Below are positions 26,001 through 32,828 of a DNA stretch of 64,000 nt, piece after piece. The stretch spans positions 124,001 through 188,000 of the forward strand of contig JAZLAU010000028.1 of NCBI GenBank assembly GCA_045613305.1. Reading direction: 5' to 3'. The translations under genes were made by a program, and so were the position numbers. The DNA is from SFTJ01 sp045613305. GTDB taxonomy: Bacteria > Bacteroidota > Bacteroidia > Bacteroidales > Muribaculaceae. Within the stretch, counting starts at the first letter, position 1. Each line of letters opens with the position of its first letter. The notes beneath the pieces were generated by a model, which ran no database searches, was not told the DNA's origin, and saw only the letters and a list, made by a program, of their open reading frames with translations.

Positions 26001-28494
26001 TTTAGGCGCGCGAGGTATTTGGCCTGCAGTGGTGGGTGTTGTGTCTGTTGTTGTGCTTATTTTGTTGTGGGTAGTTGTGCAAAAAACCACGTTCGGCGAG
26101 TTGTGGAAAATGTTAAAGACTAATTTGAAAAAGGAAAAAACAATAAATATATTGTTGCGTATATTTTTGACTATTTTGGGCGTTGTGTTGTTTGCAATAG
26201 CATGCGGCGAGTATTCGACGGAGGTTAATGAATATAAAAGCACAATAGAAGAAACATGTAGGAAACTCATAAAGGATGATAGTAATAAAGCGTTGGCTTT
26301 GTTGAATGAAGGATTGACAAAATCGACAATAAAAAGTGATTCAATTTTATATCGAGATTTTGAAAATAAGATAGAATCAACGTCGCACATAAACTCCGTG
26401 TCATTTAGTCCAGACGGGAAATGTCTTGCCACCGGGTCCGATGATGACACAGCCATTTTGTGGGAAGTATCGAGCGGCGACTCGATAATGAGTTTAAAGG
26501 GGCATAATAGAGGTGTAAACTCGGTGTCATTTAGTCCAGACGGGAAATATCTTGCCACGGGGTCATCTGATAAAACAGCCATTTTGTGGGAAGTGTCGAG
26601 CGGTGACATGATAATGAGTTTCAAGGGTCATAATAGAGGTGTAAACTCGGTATCATTTAGTCCAGACGGGAAATATCTTGCCACCGGGTCCGATGATGAC
26701 ACAGCCATTTTGTGGGAAGTATTGAGCGGCGACTCGATAATGAGTTTCAAGGGGCATAGTGATTGTGTAAAAAACATATCATTTAGCGCAGACGGGAAAT
26801 ATCTTGCCACCGGGTCATATGATGACACGGCCATTTTGTGGGAAGTATCGAGCGGGGACACGATAAGGAGTTTCAAGGGGCATAATGGAGGTGTAAACTC
26901 GGTGTCATTTAGTCCAGACGGGAAATATCTTGCCACCGGGTCATATGATAATACGGCCATTTTGTGGGAAGCGTCGAGCGGGGAATTAAAAAATAGGTTC
27001 AAAAGTGATAGATATGGTAGCATGAACTCCGTGTCATTTAGCCGAGACGGGAAATACCTTGCCACCAGTGGTTTTTTTGATAAGGTTATCCTATGGAATG
27101 TTGATAGCGGTAAAGAAGAACGCACATATGATGGCTGGGCGAGAGATGTGAAATTTAGCCCTAACGGGAAATATATAGTTGGCGCGTCTGATGATTTTTG
27201 TATCATATGGGATGCAGAGAGTGCAGATGTTGTTTCAAAGAGAACTATTGATGAATATATGGCTCTTATTCAAGAGTGTTCTGAAAAAGTTGTTTTGACA
27301 GAAGATGAAAAGAATCAATTTGGATTTAATTGTGACAAAATAGAGATTTGGGTATATTTAGGTATATTTGTGCTGTTGATATTTGCTCTATTCGTCATCT
27401 GGAGATGTGACTTTATTGTAATAATTTCCATAGAAAAGGCATTATTAATTATAGTAGCATTAATATCAGCGTATAAAGTTTATACACTTTACTCAAAAAA
27501 GACGCAAGAATATGTGAACAAGGTGGCTGCTGCATATTCAGAATATATTGATAAAGGCGAATATGAAAAAGCGTCGGAATTTCTCAACTATGCTATGCCA
27601 AGATGGTCTGTTAATGACATTAAATGGTATAATGTACTTAATGAGTTCGGAAGAAGAAACACGAATGCTGCAGCTTTAAGTCCAGACGGGAAATATCTTG
27701 CCACCGGGTCATATGATAATACTGCCATTTTGTGGGAAGTGTCGAGCGGTGACTCGATAATGAGTTTCAAGGGGCATAATAGATGTGTAAACTCGGTATC
27801 ATTTAGTCCAGACGGGAAATATCTTGCCACCGGGTCAAATGATGACACGGCCATTTTGTGGGAAGTGTCGAGCGGTGACACGATAAGGAGTTTCAAGGGG
27901 CATATTAATGATGTAAACTCCGTGTCATTTAGCCCAGACGGGAAATATCTTGCCACCGGGTCATATGATAATACGGCCATTTTGTGGGAAGTATCGAGCG
28001 GTGACTCGATAATGAGTTTCAATGGGCATAGTAATGGTGTAAACTCGGTGTCATTTAGTCTAGATGGGAAATATCTTGCCACCGGGTCATCTGATAATAC
28101 AGCCATTTTGTGGGAAGTATTGAGCGGTGACTCGATAATGAGTTTCAAGGGGCATAATAGAGGTGTAACCTCGGTGTCATTTAGTCCAGACGGGAAATAT
28201 GTTATTACTAATTCCGGCAGCGAAACAAAACTATGGGGCTCGAATAATGAATTTGTGCAAAAATCACAAACTGCTTTGTTGACTGATGGTGATAAGGTGA
28301 AAATAGTTTTTAATTGCGAAAAGTGGAAATATTTTATTTACCTTCTGATTATATGCGTTTTGTCGTTGGTCGTAGTGTGTACTCTATGGCCGCAAAAGGC
28401 TATGGAAAAATTTAAACTTTTTCGGAAGATATGTAGGCAAAAGTATGTGCACGTTAAAGGTGAAATTTTGAGATTATTTGTGCGTAAACAATAA
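23023..28494 (+). CDS. Membrane-anchored STAND NTPase with BspA-like leucine-rich repeats and two WD40 arrays
   Basis: The 1823-residue protein opens with an nSTAND-type NTPase: 'YEFLGREKDV', Walker A 'YGKSGIGKTSLL' (residues 47-55), Walker B 'LPIIVFDQFEELL' (Asp131) and a sensor 'YVISIREDYLYLLE'. A membrane helix lies at ~369-390. Residues ~600-715 carry LRR_5 (BspA-like) repeats such as 'IGEGAFKDCTKLERVTLPD' and 'ISNEAFENCYNLKEI'. Four more hydrophobic helices lie at ~929-956, 968-994, 999-1019 and 1042-1062. Seven WD40 repeats follow (~1121-1400), then a hydrophobic pair (~1442-1490), five more WD40 repeats (~1550-1740) and a last helix (~1768-1790). The repeats read 'VNSVSFSPDGKYLATGS' and 'TAILWEVSSGD'. 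STAND proteins switch and oligomerise on ligand sensing. Here the repeats would be the sensor and the upstream TIR protein the effector; this is inference. The start abuts the upstream stop codon; ATG 23029 is an alternative. Confidence 0.85.
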   Translation: MKMSSKNPWKFLDSYKENDGYEFLGREKDVNEVTNLICNNLLTTLYGKSGIGKTSLLNAGVFCKARNLGFSPVVCRFVDGQDPQIVVKMKLIETFDRLKDYENHKLSMSNLIQDVLYEKYKEETLPIIVFDQFEELLRNNVEHAKSLILAINDMVNPRYMSQDQRTNYRYVISIREDYLYLLEDVIDELRLPELKTNRYRLLPLSEESADRVIGLGDQYMQEGEVENLHKKIKERSKDNNGKIVTNLLSLYCSELYRQGEGKIGDELLKKNEDDFLYGYYQHCIEGFTEKERTFLEENLVKEGLRNPVPMDTVKNRLNGEKYKKITEEGDSKILHTVTIGEQTYHELIHDKLALAIEKKKKTRAKQRTLSFLRLLSLLLPLLILAFVVYYELEPRNKVTQFYQNDARKEFVLDYNVQLVGFHEIEHLTTKSGFYIQACNNLRSISVEPENEDAKISLYILNCPVLRTIELSEKVMNIEGNGVIIENCPSLKKLRLGQNVESIGTIRSENLVIEVDSLNEVFTWDNGTLWDKHRGIAFMQGSLLKSKRIEVPFPEWCDMDSVLYDNHVVYPLDLTKPTFEFSEDSATLIYSPKYRYYKDIDLSEYKKLKTIGEGAFKDCTKLERVTLPDEVEIISNEAFENCYNLKEISPFKSLTRIDNKAFDDCKSLKELDFSLCGDVGYNKAFNGCINLEKVVLSKGKGDVTNDAFMFCPNVRFEAPEKSDFVINDNYVLNKANDELVFIVQNDFHTLNNSKYFSKYGGLFEKGKEVKVLDISRKAFDKYESQILGDGVVGELFSKHEHGLVSYKNIFNVIVLLPEEQDSCVIIHDGPHGFTSFRNLPEKITELYVYKKPSLIYDSPKGEKWSLTTETNIPDYLKQDASLYVPNGRASSFYVIEAYSGFKEIKEQTKLQGYYNVVMIVKDYLSNYFRAHLLVLMLSILGYVFACSLMVLITYYFSKGESRLKLMTKVIGAFLYSVILVPLTFVAGFWFMFLTLGARGIWPAVVGVVSVVVLILLWVVVQKTTFGELWKMLKTNLKKEKTINILLRIFLTILGVVLFAIACGEYSTEVNEYKSTIEETCRKLIKDDSNKALALLNEGLTKSTIKSDSILYRDFENKIESTSHINSVSFSPDGKCLATGSDDDTAILWEVSSGDSIMSLKGHNRGVNSVSFSPDGKYLATGSSDKTAILWEVSSGDMIMSFKGHNRGVNSVSFSPDGKYLATGSDDDTAILWEVLSGDSIMSFKGHSDCVKNISFSADGKYLATGSYDDTAILWEVSSGDTIRSFKGHNGGVNSVSFSPDGKYLATGSYDNTAILWEASSGELKNRFKSDRYGSMNSVSFSRDGKYLATSGFFDKVILWNVDSGKEERTYDGWARDVKFSPNGKYIVGASDDFCIIWDAESADVVSKRTIDEYMALIQECSEKVVLTEDEKNQFGFNCDKIEIWVYLGIFVLLIFALFVIWRCDFIVIISIEKALLIIVALISAYKVYTLYSKKTQEYVNKVAAAYSEYIDKGEYEKASEFLNYAMPRWSVNDIKWYNVLNEFGRRNTNAAALSPDGKYLATGSYDNTAILWEVSSGDSIMSFKGHNRCVNSVSFSPDGKYLATGSNDDTAILWEVSSGDTIRSFKGHINDVNSVSFSPDGKYLATGSYDNTAILWEVSSGDSIMSFNGHSNGVNSVSFSLDGKYLATGSSDNTAILWEVLSGDSIMSFKGHNRGVTSVSFSPDGKYVITNSGSETKLWGSNNEFVQKSQTALLTDGDKVKIVFNCEKWKYFIYLLIICVLSLVVVCTLWPQKAMEKFKLFRKICRQKYVHVKGEILRLFVRKQ
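26401..27160 (+). repeat. First array of 126-base WD40-coding repeats
   Basis: Copies start at 26401, 26527, 26653, 26779 and 26905 with an exact 126-base period (42 codons), followed by two diverged copies. The stretch from TCATTTAGTCCAGACGGG to the following TTTTGTGGGAAG is nearly identical at DNA level, including synonymous sites. Differences cluster at the codons after GGGCAT and after GGGTC. Confidence 0.9.
27673..28200 (+). repeat. Second array of 126-base WD40-coding repeats
   Basis: Copies begin at about 27673, 27799, 27925, 28051 and 28177, again every 126 bases. They match the first array closely at DNA level although ~0.5 kb of unique, membrane-coding sequence separates the two. 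This points to recent duplication or gene conversion between arrays. Confidence 0.9.
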
Positions 28495-28514
28495 AGATTG
28501 AGATTTATCATTGC

Positions 28515-28560
28515 TACACCCATGTGAGAATTGGCTTTAGGCAGAACTTGCATGGGTGTA
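28515..28560 (+). terminator. Hairpin after the STAND gene, possible terminator
   Basis: TACACCCATG (28515-28524) and CATGGGTGTA (28551-28560) are perfect 10-base arms with a 26-base loop, followed by TTTGCATTTTC. It lies 20 bases past the stop codon. The long loop and broken T tract make it a moderate candidate. Confidence 0.4.
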
Positions 28561-28594
28561 TTTGCATTTTCAAGATTAGCAATTAGGGGTGGAA

Positions 28595-28610
28595 TTTTTT
28601 TTGGGGGGGG
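28595..28610 (+). repeat. T8-G8 homopolymer tract next to a promoter candidate
   Basis: Eight T (28595-28602) are followed directly by eight G (28603-28610). The tract ends one base before the -33-like TTTG of the candidate promoter for the PP2C gene. Homopolymers of this size can change length by slippage. Confidence 0.6.
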
Positions 28611-28611
28611 A

Positions 28612-28644
28612 TTTGGTGATTTGGGAATTAATGTTGTATATTTG
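28612..28644 (+). promoter_or_regulatory. Candidate promoter of the PP2C phosphatase gene
   Basis: TTTG (28612-28615) and TATATTTG (28637-28644) are separated by 21 bases, matching the Bacteroidetes -33/-7 pattern. The predicted leader is about 100 bases and contains a short GC hairpin (CGGGC...GCCCG). Confidence 0.5.
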
Positions 28645-28752
28645 CTTTGAAGTATGAATAAATGGGCGGCGGATGATGCGCTGCTGAAGTTATGCTCGGG
28701 CTGTGTGCCCGGATGCTGAATTTAGAAAATGAAAAAACTGGGAGGAAAATGT

Positions 28753-29439
28753 ATGAAAATCCGAAGTGAAGTAATAAGCAAGGCAGGCCGTAGGACTAAC
28801 AATGAGGACTATAGCTGCATATGGGCTGAAACACTCGATGACAGGTGGTTTGGCATAATTTGCGATGGAATGGGAGGCCATGCCATGGGCGAAACGGCGA
28901 GCCGTATAGTGGGGAATGCTATGTTTGGCTATTGGCTTGACACTAAGAATATTATCGACTCTGAGCCAAAGGTGATGCTGGCGTGCGAGGATGCGTTTAA
29001 CAGGCTCAGGGAATTTTCAATTATGATACGCGTTCCTGAAATGGGCACAACGATGGTGATGGCGAGCATCGATAAGGATGTTCTCACCGTGGGCCACTTG
29101 GGCGATAGCCGTTGCTATGTGCAGCGTCCGGGCGAGGGCGTGGTGTATCAGACTGCCGACCATGTGAGTTTGAGTTTTGGCTTTGAGGTTGTGACTAAGT
29201 GCTTCTTCTCGAGCAATGGCCATGTGCCTGACCCTGATGTGGTGCAGATGAAGGTGAAGCCCGGCGACCGCATACTGCTTTGCAGCGACGGGGTGTATAA
29301 GTGCATTCCGCCTGATGTGCTTCTTGGCCGTATGATGGACGACAAGCCGTTGCGTGAGATTCTTGATGTGCTCGACTTGATGTGCGAAAAATATAGCGAC
29401 GACAATTACACTGCCATCTTGGCGGAGGTGATGGAGTGA
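28753..29439 (+). CDS. PP2C-family serine/threonine protein phosphatase
   Basis: The 228-residue protein is a near-minimal PP2C catalytic domain. The motifs are in order: 'SKAGRRTNNEDY' (metal-binding opening), 'GIICDGMGGHAMGETAS' (metal Asp), 'MGTTMVMASI', 'VGHLGDSRCYVQRPG', 'DRILLCSDGVYKCI' (metal Asp) and 'YSDDNYTAILAEV' (last metal Asp). It has no membrane segment, so it removes phosphate from Ser/Thr residues in the cytoplasm. I chose ATG 28753 because a purine-rich AGGAAA lies just upstream; the in-frame ATG at 28729 would add eight residues (MKKLGGKC). No protein kinase gene is in the window. The next gene (WG-repeat protein) follows after 156 bases on the same strand. Confidence 0.85.
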   Translation: MKIRSEVISKAGRRTNNEDYSCIWAETLDDRWFGIICDGMGGHAMGETASRIVGNAMFGYWLDTKNIIDSEPKVMLACEDAFNRLREFSIMIRVPEMGTTMVMASIDKDVLTVGHLGDSRCYVQRPGEGVVYQTADHVSLSFGFEVVTKCFFSSNGHVPDPDVVQMKVKPGDRILLCSDGVYKCIPPDVLLGRMMDDKPLREILDVLDLMCEKYSDDNYTAILAEVME

Positions 29440-29446
29440 CCGTGGG

Positions 29447-29548
29447 AAAAGGCGGCGTGTGTGGCTGCGAAAAAGGGGCGGCGCACAATGCTAAAAGGTC
29501 GGCGGCGTGTGGCCCGAAAAAGGTCGGCGTGTTGTGGCTGCGAAAAAA
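29447..29548 (+). repeat. Degenerate GC-rich tandem repeat, about four units of 22-25 bases
   Basis: Units begin AAAAGG at 29447, 29471, 29493 and 29518 and share GCGGCG/GTGTGTGGCTGCG cores. The repeat fills most of the gap between the PP2C and WG-repeat genes. It has no coding potential that I can support. Confidence 0.5.
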
Positions 29549-29595
29549 CACAGAATATTTTAATTAAATAACAAACTATAAACAGAAAAAAAAGT

Positions 29596-30735
29596 ATGAA
29601 AACAGAAAATTTGGTGAAGCGATTTTTTAGTGCTTGCTGGGATTTGGTTAAGCAGTTTTATGAATTTTGCCTTGAAGCAGTGGCGAAGTTTACTTGGCCA
29701 TGGTTGGCTAAGTTGGTGGATAGCACAGTGAAGTTTGCTGTGATGGTGGCGCTGTGGTGTGTGGTTTTTTTATGTGCTGAATTTGGATGGGAGATTATCG
29801 AAAATGAAGTGCTTATCTACGAAAGACCGTATAAGACAACCGCTTTGAGTGAGAATGTTATGGCAGAGTGGTTTTATACTCGAGGCGGTAAAATTGAAAT
29901 CTCAATTGTGGATAAGAAGAGCGACGAAGTGAAACTCGAACATGTTGATTGGGTGATAACCTCGAGCCGCGGCGACTCGTTGGCCGTGTATAAGAAGCAC
30001 GGCAAGAGCGGTTACATTAATCGCTATACGGGCGAAGTGACTATTCCGGCGCAGTTTGACAAGGCATGGCTGTTTGCCGAAGACTATGCTGCAGTGGAAG
30101 ATGACGGATATTTGCAGATAATTGACCGTAGCGGCAAAATATTGGCCGGTAAAGAGAAAAAACTCGTAAAGACCGATTCAGAGCCGATGTTTAAAAATGG
30201 GCATATGATTGTAGAGTCGGCCGAAACCCAAAAGTTGGGAGTGGTGAATCACAAGGGCGAGTGGGCGTTGACACCAGATTACGACCGCTTGCGTCGTGAC
30301 ACCGGTGGCTTGTATCTTGTGAAAAGGGACGGAAAATATGGATTGTTTTCGGCTGAATTAGACACCTTGCAGACTGTCGACAAAAAGGAAATACAAATTC
30401 TTGATGAAAATGCGGTTGCAGTGCAATATGAAGATCGTTCGACCAAACTTTTCGACTTTAAAGGAAATGTTTTGGTTGATAATTGGGTTGAATACGCAGA
30501 AAATCTTTATTATGACCAAACAGATAACCATTACGATGACAAAGTGAAGGCTCCATGCAAGTCATATAGCGTGTTCAACAGGTGTGGCCTTATGAGTGCC
30601 GACGGCCGTACGTTAACTAAGCCTATCTTTGTCAGAATAGATGCACTAACTCCCGACCTCTATATGTGTTACCCTTATGGAGTTTATAACAGTAAAGGTC
30701 AATTAGTGAGCGGAAAAATAGTGAAGCAGCCTTAA
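29596..30735 (+). CDS. Membrane-anchored WG-repeat protein
   Basis: The 379-residue protein has one hydrophobic helix at ~43-66 ('FAVMVALWCVVFLCAEFGW'), after an amphipathic, aromatic N terminus. From ~115 onward come WG-type beta repeats: 'HGKSGYINRYTGEVTIPAQF' followed by 'DKAWLFAEDYAAVEDDG', then 'KLGVVNHKGEWALTPDYDRL' and 'DGKYGLFSAELDTLQ'. In this family each repeat carries a 'G-hydrophobic-hydrophobic-n-x-x-G' hairpin. WG-repeat proteins are common in Bacteroidetes and generally uncharacterised. The C-terminal domain would lie outside the cytoplasmic membrane if the helix is a signal anchor. The gene follows PP2C on the same strand and ends at a strong terminator. Confidence 0.75.
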   Translation: MKTENLVKRFFSACWDLVKQFYEFCLEAVAKFTWPWLAKLVDSTVKFAVMVALWCVVFLCAEFGWEIIENEVLIYERPYKTTALSENVMAEWFYTRGGKIEISIVDKKSDEVKLEHVDWVITSSRGDSLAVYKKHGKSGYINRYTGEVTIPAQFDKAWLFAEDYAAVEDDGYLQIIDRSGKILAGKEKKLVKTDSEPMFKNGHMIVESAETQKLGVVNHKGEWALTPDYDRLRRDTGGLYLVKRDGKYGLFSAELDTLQTVDKKEIQILDENAVAVQYEDRSTKLFDFKGNVLVDNWVEYAENLYYDQTDNHYDDKVKAPCKSYSVFNRCGLMSADGRTLTKPIFVRIDALTPDLYMCYPYGVYNSKGQLVSGKIVKQP

Positions 30736-30763
30736 GGCATTGAAAAGCCGCAGAGAAGAATAT

Positions 30764-30802
30764 TCGGGTGGTTGGGAAAATCCCAGCCTCCCGATTTTTT
30801 TT
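30764..30802 (+). terminator. Terminator after the WG-repeat gene
   Basis: A 14-base stem (30764-30777 with 30781-30794) has one T-T mismatch and one wobble, a 3-base A loop, and is followed directly by eight T. Confidence 0.8.
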
Positions 30803-30821
30803 GTCCAGCCACCGGGGAGGC

Positions 30822-30945
30822 ATGCTGGTGCTGAAGGATGCTTCGAGAATGCTGGTGCTGGAAGGATGCTTTGCGAATGCTGCTCGCTGGCAGATGCTTT
30901 GATAATGCTGGTGCTGAAGGATGCTCCAGAGAGTGCTGGTGCCAA
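30822..30945 (+). repeat. Minisatellite, about 4.5 units of 27-28 bases
   Basis: Units of the form ATGCTGGTGCTGAAGGATGC begin at 30822, 30849, 30877, 30905 and 30933 (spacing 27, 28, 28, 28). The third unit is the most diverged. This is the main content of the 386-base gap 30736-31121 between convergent genes; nothing else but the terminator was seen there. Confidence 0.7.
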
Positions 30946-31121
30946 AAGTACCAATATTAACATGCCCGCCGCTGATGGTCAGCAACTTACACGCCCAGGT
31001 TCCCCCAAATCAAGAATCACTTAGCAAACAATTCCTTTAGAGTAGTGAAATATGGCCGGTAACTTTCATCTCCTTTGCCATAAAGGTTTAGTTCATGAAT
31101 GTCGAACCCTGTGCGGGGGGC

Positions 31122-31697
31122 TTAGAAGTCTTTGCAGATTTCGGTGCCTTGGGCTATGGCTTGGCTGATGCGTTGCTCTATCTGCTCGGGGGTGCTGTAG
31201 TCGATGTTTTGTGCGGCTACGGTGATTACATCGCCGAGTCCCCAAAGGTAACTGATGGCTTTGATGTAAGGGGTGGCTTGTTCGAGGGGGTGTCCGGTGG
31301 GGATGTCCATGCCGCGGGTGGTGATGTAGAGCACTTTTTGGCATTTGCAAAGGCCGTAGCAGTGGGTGGCGTCGCTATTGAAGGTGACGCCGAAGAGCGA
31401 CATGTTTTCGATAAACACCTTTAGCGCGCTCGGAAAACTCATGTCCCAAAACGGAGCGGCGATGACCAGTCGGCTGGCTTGTGCTATGCGTCGCGCTATC
31501 TGCACATACTCCTCGGGAACGATGCCCTGGCTGCGGTCGTTGAGAATGGAGTTGTTGACGGTGGGGTATGTGGTGTTGGTGATGCTGATGGTTTCTATTT
31601 GGTAGCGGTTGGCGAGTTGGCCAATCAGAGCGTCGGCAATCTGCTTGGTGCGAGAGCCTTGGCGCATGCAGGCATCGATGAATATGAGTTGTTCCAT
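31122..31697 (-). CDS. NAD(P)H-dependent oxidoreductase, flavodoxin-like fold (Flavodoxin_2 / azoreductase type)
   Basis: The 191-residue protein opens 'QLIFIDACMRQGSRTKQIAD', a first strand followed by the FMN-phosphate loop ('RQGSRT'). It continues with 'RLVIAAPFWDMSFPSALKVF', a strong match to the conserved 'viaaPmyn.s.Pa.LK.yiD' block of NQO/AzoR-type flavoproteins, and 'KVLYITTRGMDI', another FMN-contact loop. It reduces quinones, azo dyes or similar acceptors with NAD(P)H; the physiological acceptor is unknown. It is the last of three minus-strand genes and lies 37 bases after the ketopantoate-reductase-like gene. Confidence 0.85.
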   Translation of the reverse strand: MEQLIFIDACMRQGSRTKQIADALIGQLANRYQIETISITNTTYPTVNNSILNDRSQGIVPEEYVQIARRIAQASRLVIAAPFWDMSFPSALKVFIENMSLFGVTFNSDATHCYGLCKCQKVLYITTRGMDIPTGHPLEQATPYIKAISYLWGLGDVITVAAQNIDYSTPEQIEQRISQAIAQGTEICKDF

Positions 31698-31734
31698 ATG
31701 GTGTTTTTTTGATTAGTGGAAAGGCCGGGGATGT

Positions 31735-32739
31735 TTATTTGAAATATTTTAGGTTGCTGAACGAGGGCTTGAGTGTGCCTTGTTCGATTTTATGTATAAT
31801 TTCCACTACGCGGTCGTTGGCCGGTGTTGGGCAGCCAACCTTTCGGCCGAAGTCCGACACAGCGCCATTGATGGCGTCTACTTCGGTGAGTTTGCCCTTC
31901 TCGAGGTCTTGCAGCATGCTCGCCTTTAGGTTGGCGTGCTTGCGAATGGCAATAGGGATGATGAAGAACGAGAAGGCACGCTTAAGCGGGCTGGAGTAGT
32001 CGAGCAGTTTTACGATGTCTTTTCCTTGCACCGGCTCGATGCGAATGCCGGCGGTGCGGCACACGTCGATGCACTCCTTGATGAGGAGTTGCACAATGCG
32101 TCGCGACTCTTTAGGCTGTGCAGCCTGGCCGAATGTGCAGCCGAGCACGGCGCTCATGCCCGAGAAAGCGGCGTTGATGAGGAGTTTGCTCCATCGGGTG
32201 CCGATGAAGTTTTCTTCGACGTCGACAGTGCCCATGAGTTGGAGCAGGCGTTTCACTTCGTCGAAGTGCTTGCTTCGCTGCGGCGAGATGGTGCCGAGCG
32301 AAAACGACAGCGCATCGGGGTGGCTGGTGAGTTCGCACACGCCCGGCGAGAGCAGAGTGGCGCCCCAAGCCACTGTGCATCCGAGCACCCGTTCAGGGCC
32401 GAGAATGTCGGCAATGAGCATTTCCGGCAGACCGTTTTGGAAGGTTACGAGCACTCCGTCGGGGGCAAGGAAGGGCTTGAGCATCTGCACCACTTCGGGG
32501 TTGTGCTGCTGCTTGGTCATAAGGAAAATTATGTCGTAGGTGCCGCTCATTTCTTGAGGCGTGTAGGCCACTACGGGTTGAGTGAATTGCACCGTGCCCA
32601 CCACTTGTGCGCCTGTGGTGCTAAGGGCTTCGATGTGAGCCTTGTTGCGGTTGATGAGTTCGATAGGCGCTCCGGCCTTGCTGATGAATGCTCCGAGAAT
32701 TGTGCCTAATGAACCGGCACCGTAGATGGCTGTACGCAT
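31735..32739 (-). CDS. Ketopantoate reductase (2-dehydropantoate 2-reductase) family protein
   Basis: The 334-residue protein has the N-terminal NADPH fold 'AIYGAGSLGTILGAFISKAG', then 'LMTKQQ' and 'VTFQNGLPE', with the conserved NG. The C-terminal helical domain has 'RWSKLLINAAFSGMSAVLG' (catalytic Lys and Asn region) and 'ASMLQDLEKGKLTEVDAING', the family's substrate-binding block. If orthodox, it makes pantoate for coenzyme A synthesis. Bacteroidales often carry several such genes and no other pan genes are nearby, so a different 2-oxo acid substrate is possible. It sits in the middle of a three-gene minus-strand group. Confidence 0.85.
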   Translation of the reverse strand: MRTAIYGAGSLGTILGAFISKAGAPIELINRNKAHIEALSTTGAQVVGTVQFTQPVVAYTPQEMSGTYDIIFLMTKQQHNPEVVQMLKPFLAPDGVLVTFQNGLPEMLIADILGPERVLGCTVAWGATLLSPGVCELTSHPDALSFSLGTISPQRSKHFDEVKRLLQLMGTVDVEENFIGTRWSKLLINAAFSGMSAVLGCTFGQAAQPKESRRIVQLLIKECIDVCRTAGIRIEPVQGKDIVKLLDYSSPLKRAFSFFIIPIAIRKHANLKASMLQDLEKGKLTEVDAINGAVSDFGRKVGCPTPANDRVVEIIHKIEQGTLKPSFSNLKYFK

Positions 32740-32828
32740 ATTGCTTGTGTGAGGTTATGTTTTTTTATGTGATGTTTTGTCAGGGTTTTTTATGTATAGA
32801 GAGTGAGCGCCGAGCGTGGCGGCGGGGG

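Noticed and set aside
26628..27206. Long minus-strand frames opposite the WD40 arrays (also 25881-26624 and 27588-28148)
   Set aside because: Their repeated peptide is only the antisense reading of the 126-base WD40 unit. They have no upstream signals and the plus frame has clear domain conservation.
26401..28200. CRISPR-like impression from regular DNA repeats
   Set aside because: The period is 126 bases, the repeats lie in frame within a gene and encode WD40 motifs, and there are no unique spacers of constant length or cas genes.
31936..32709. 257-residue plus-strand frame opposite the ketopantoate-reductase-like gene
   Set aside because: Antisense shadow; the minus-strand frame has intact family motifs.
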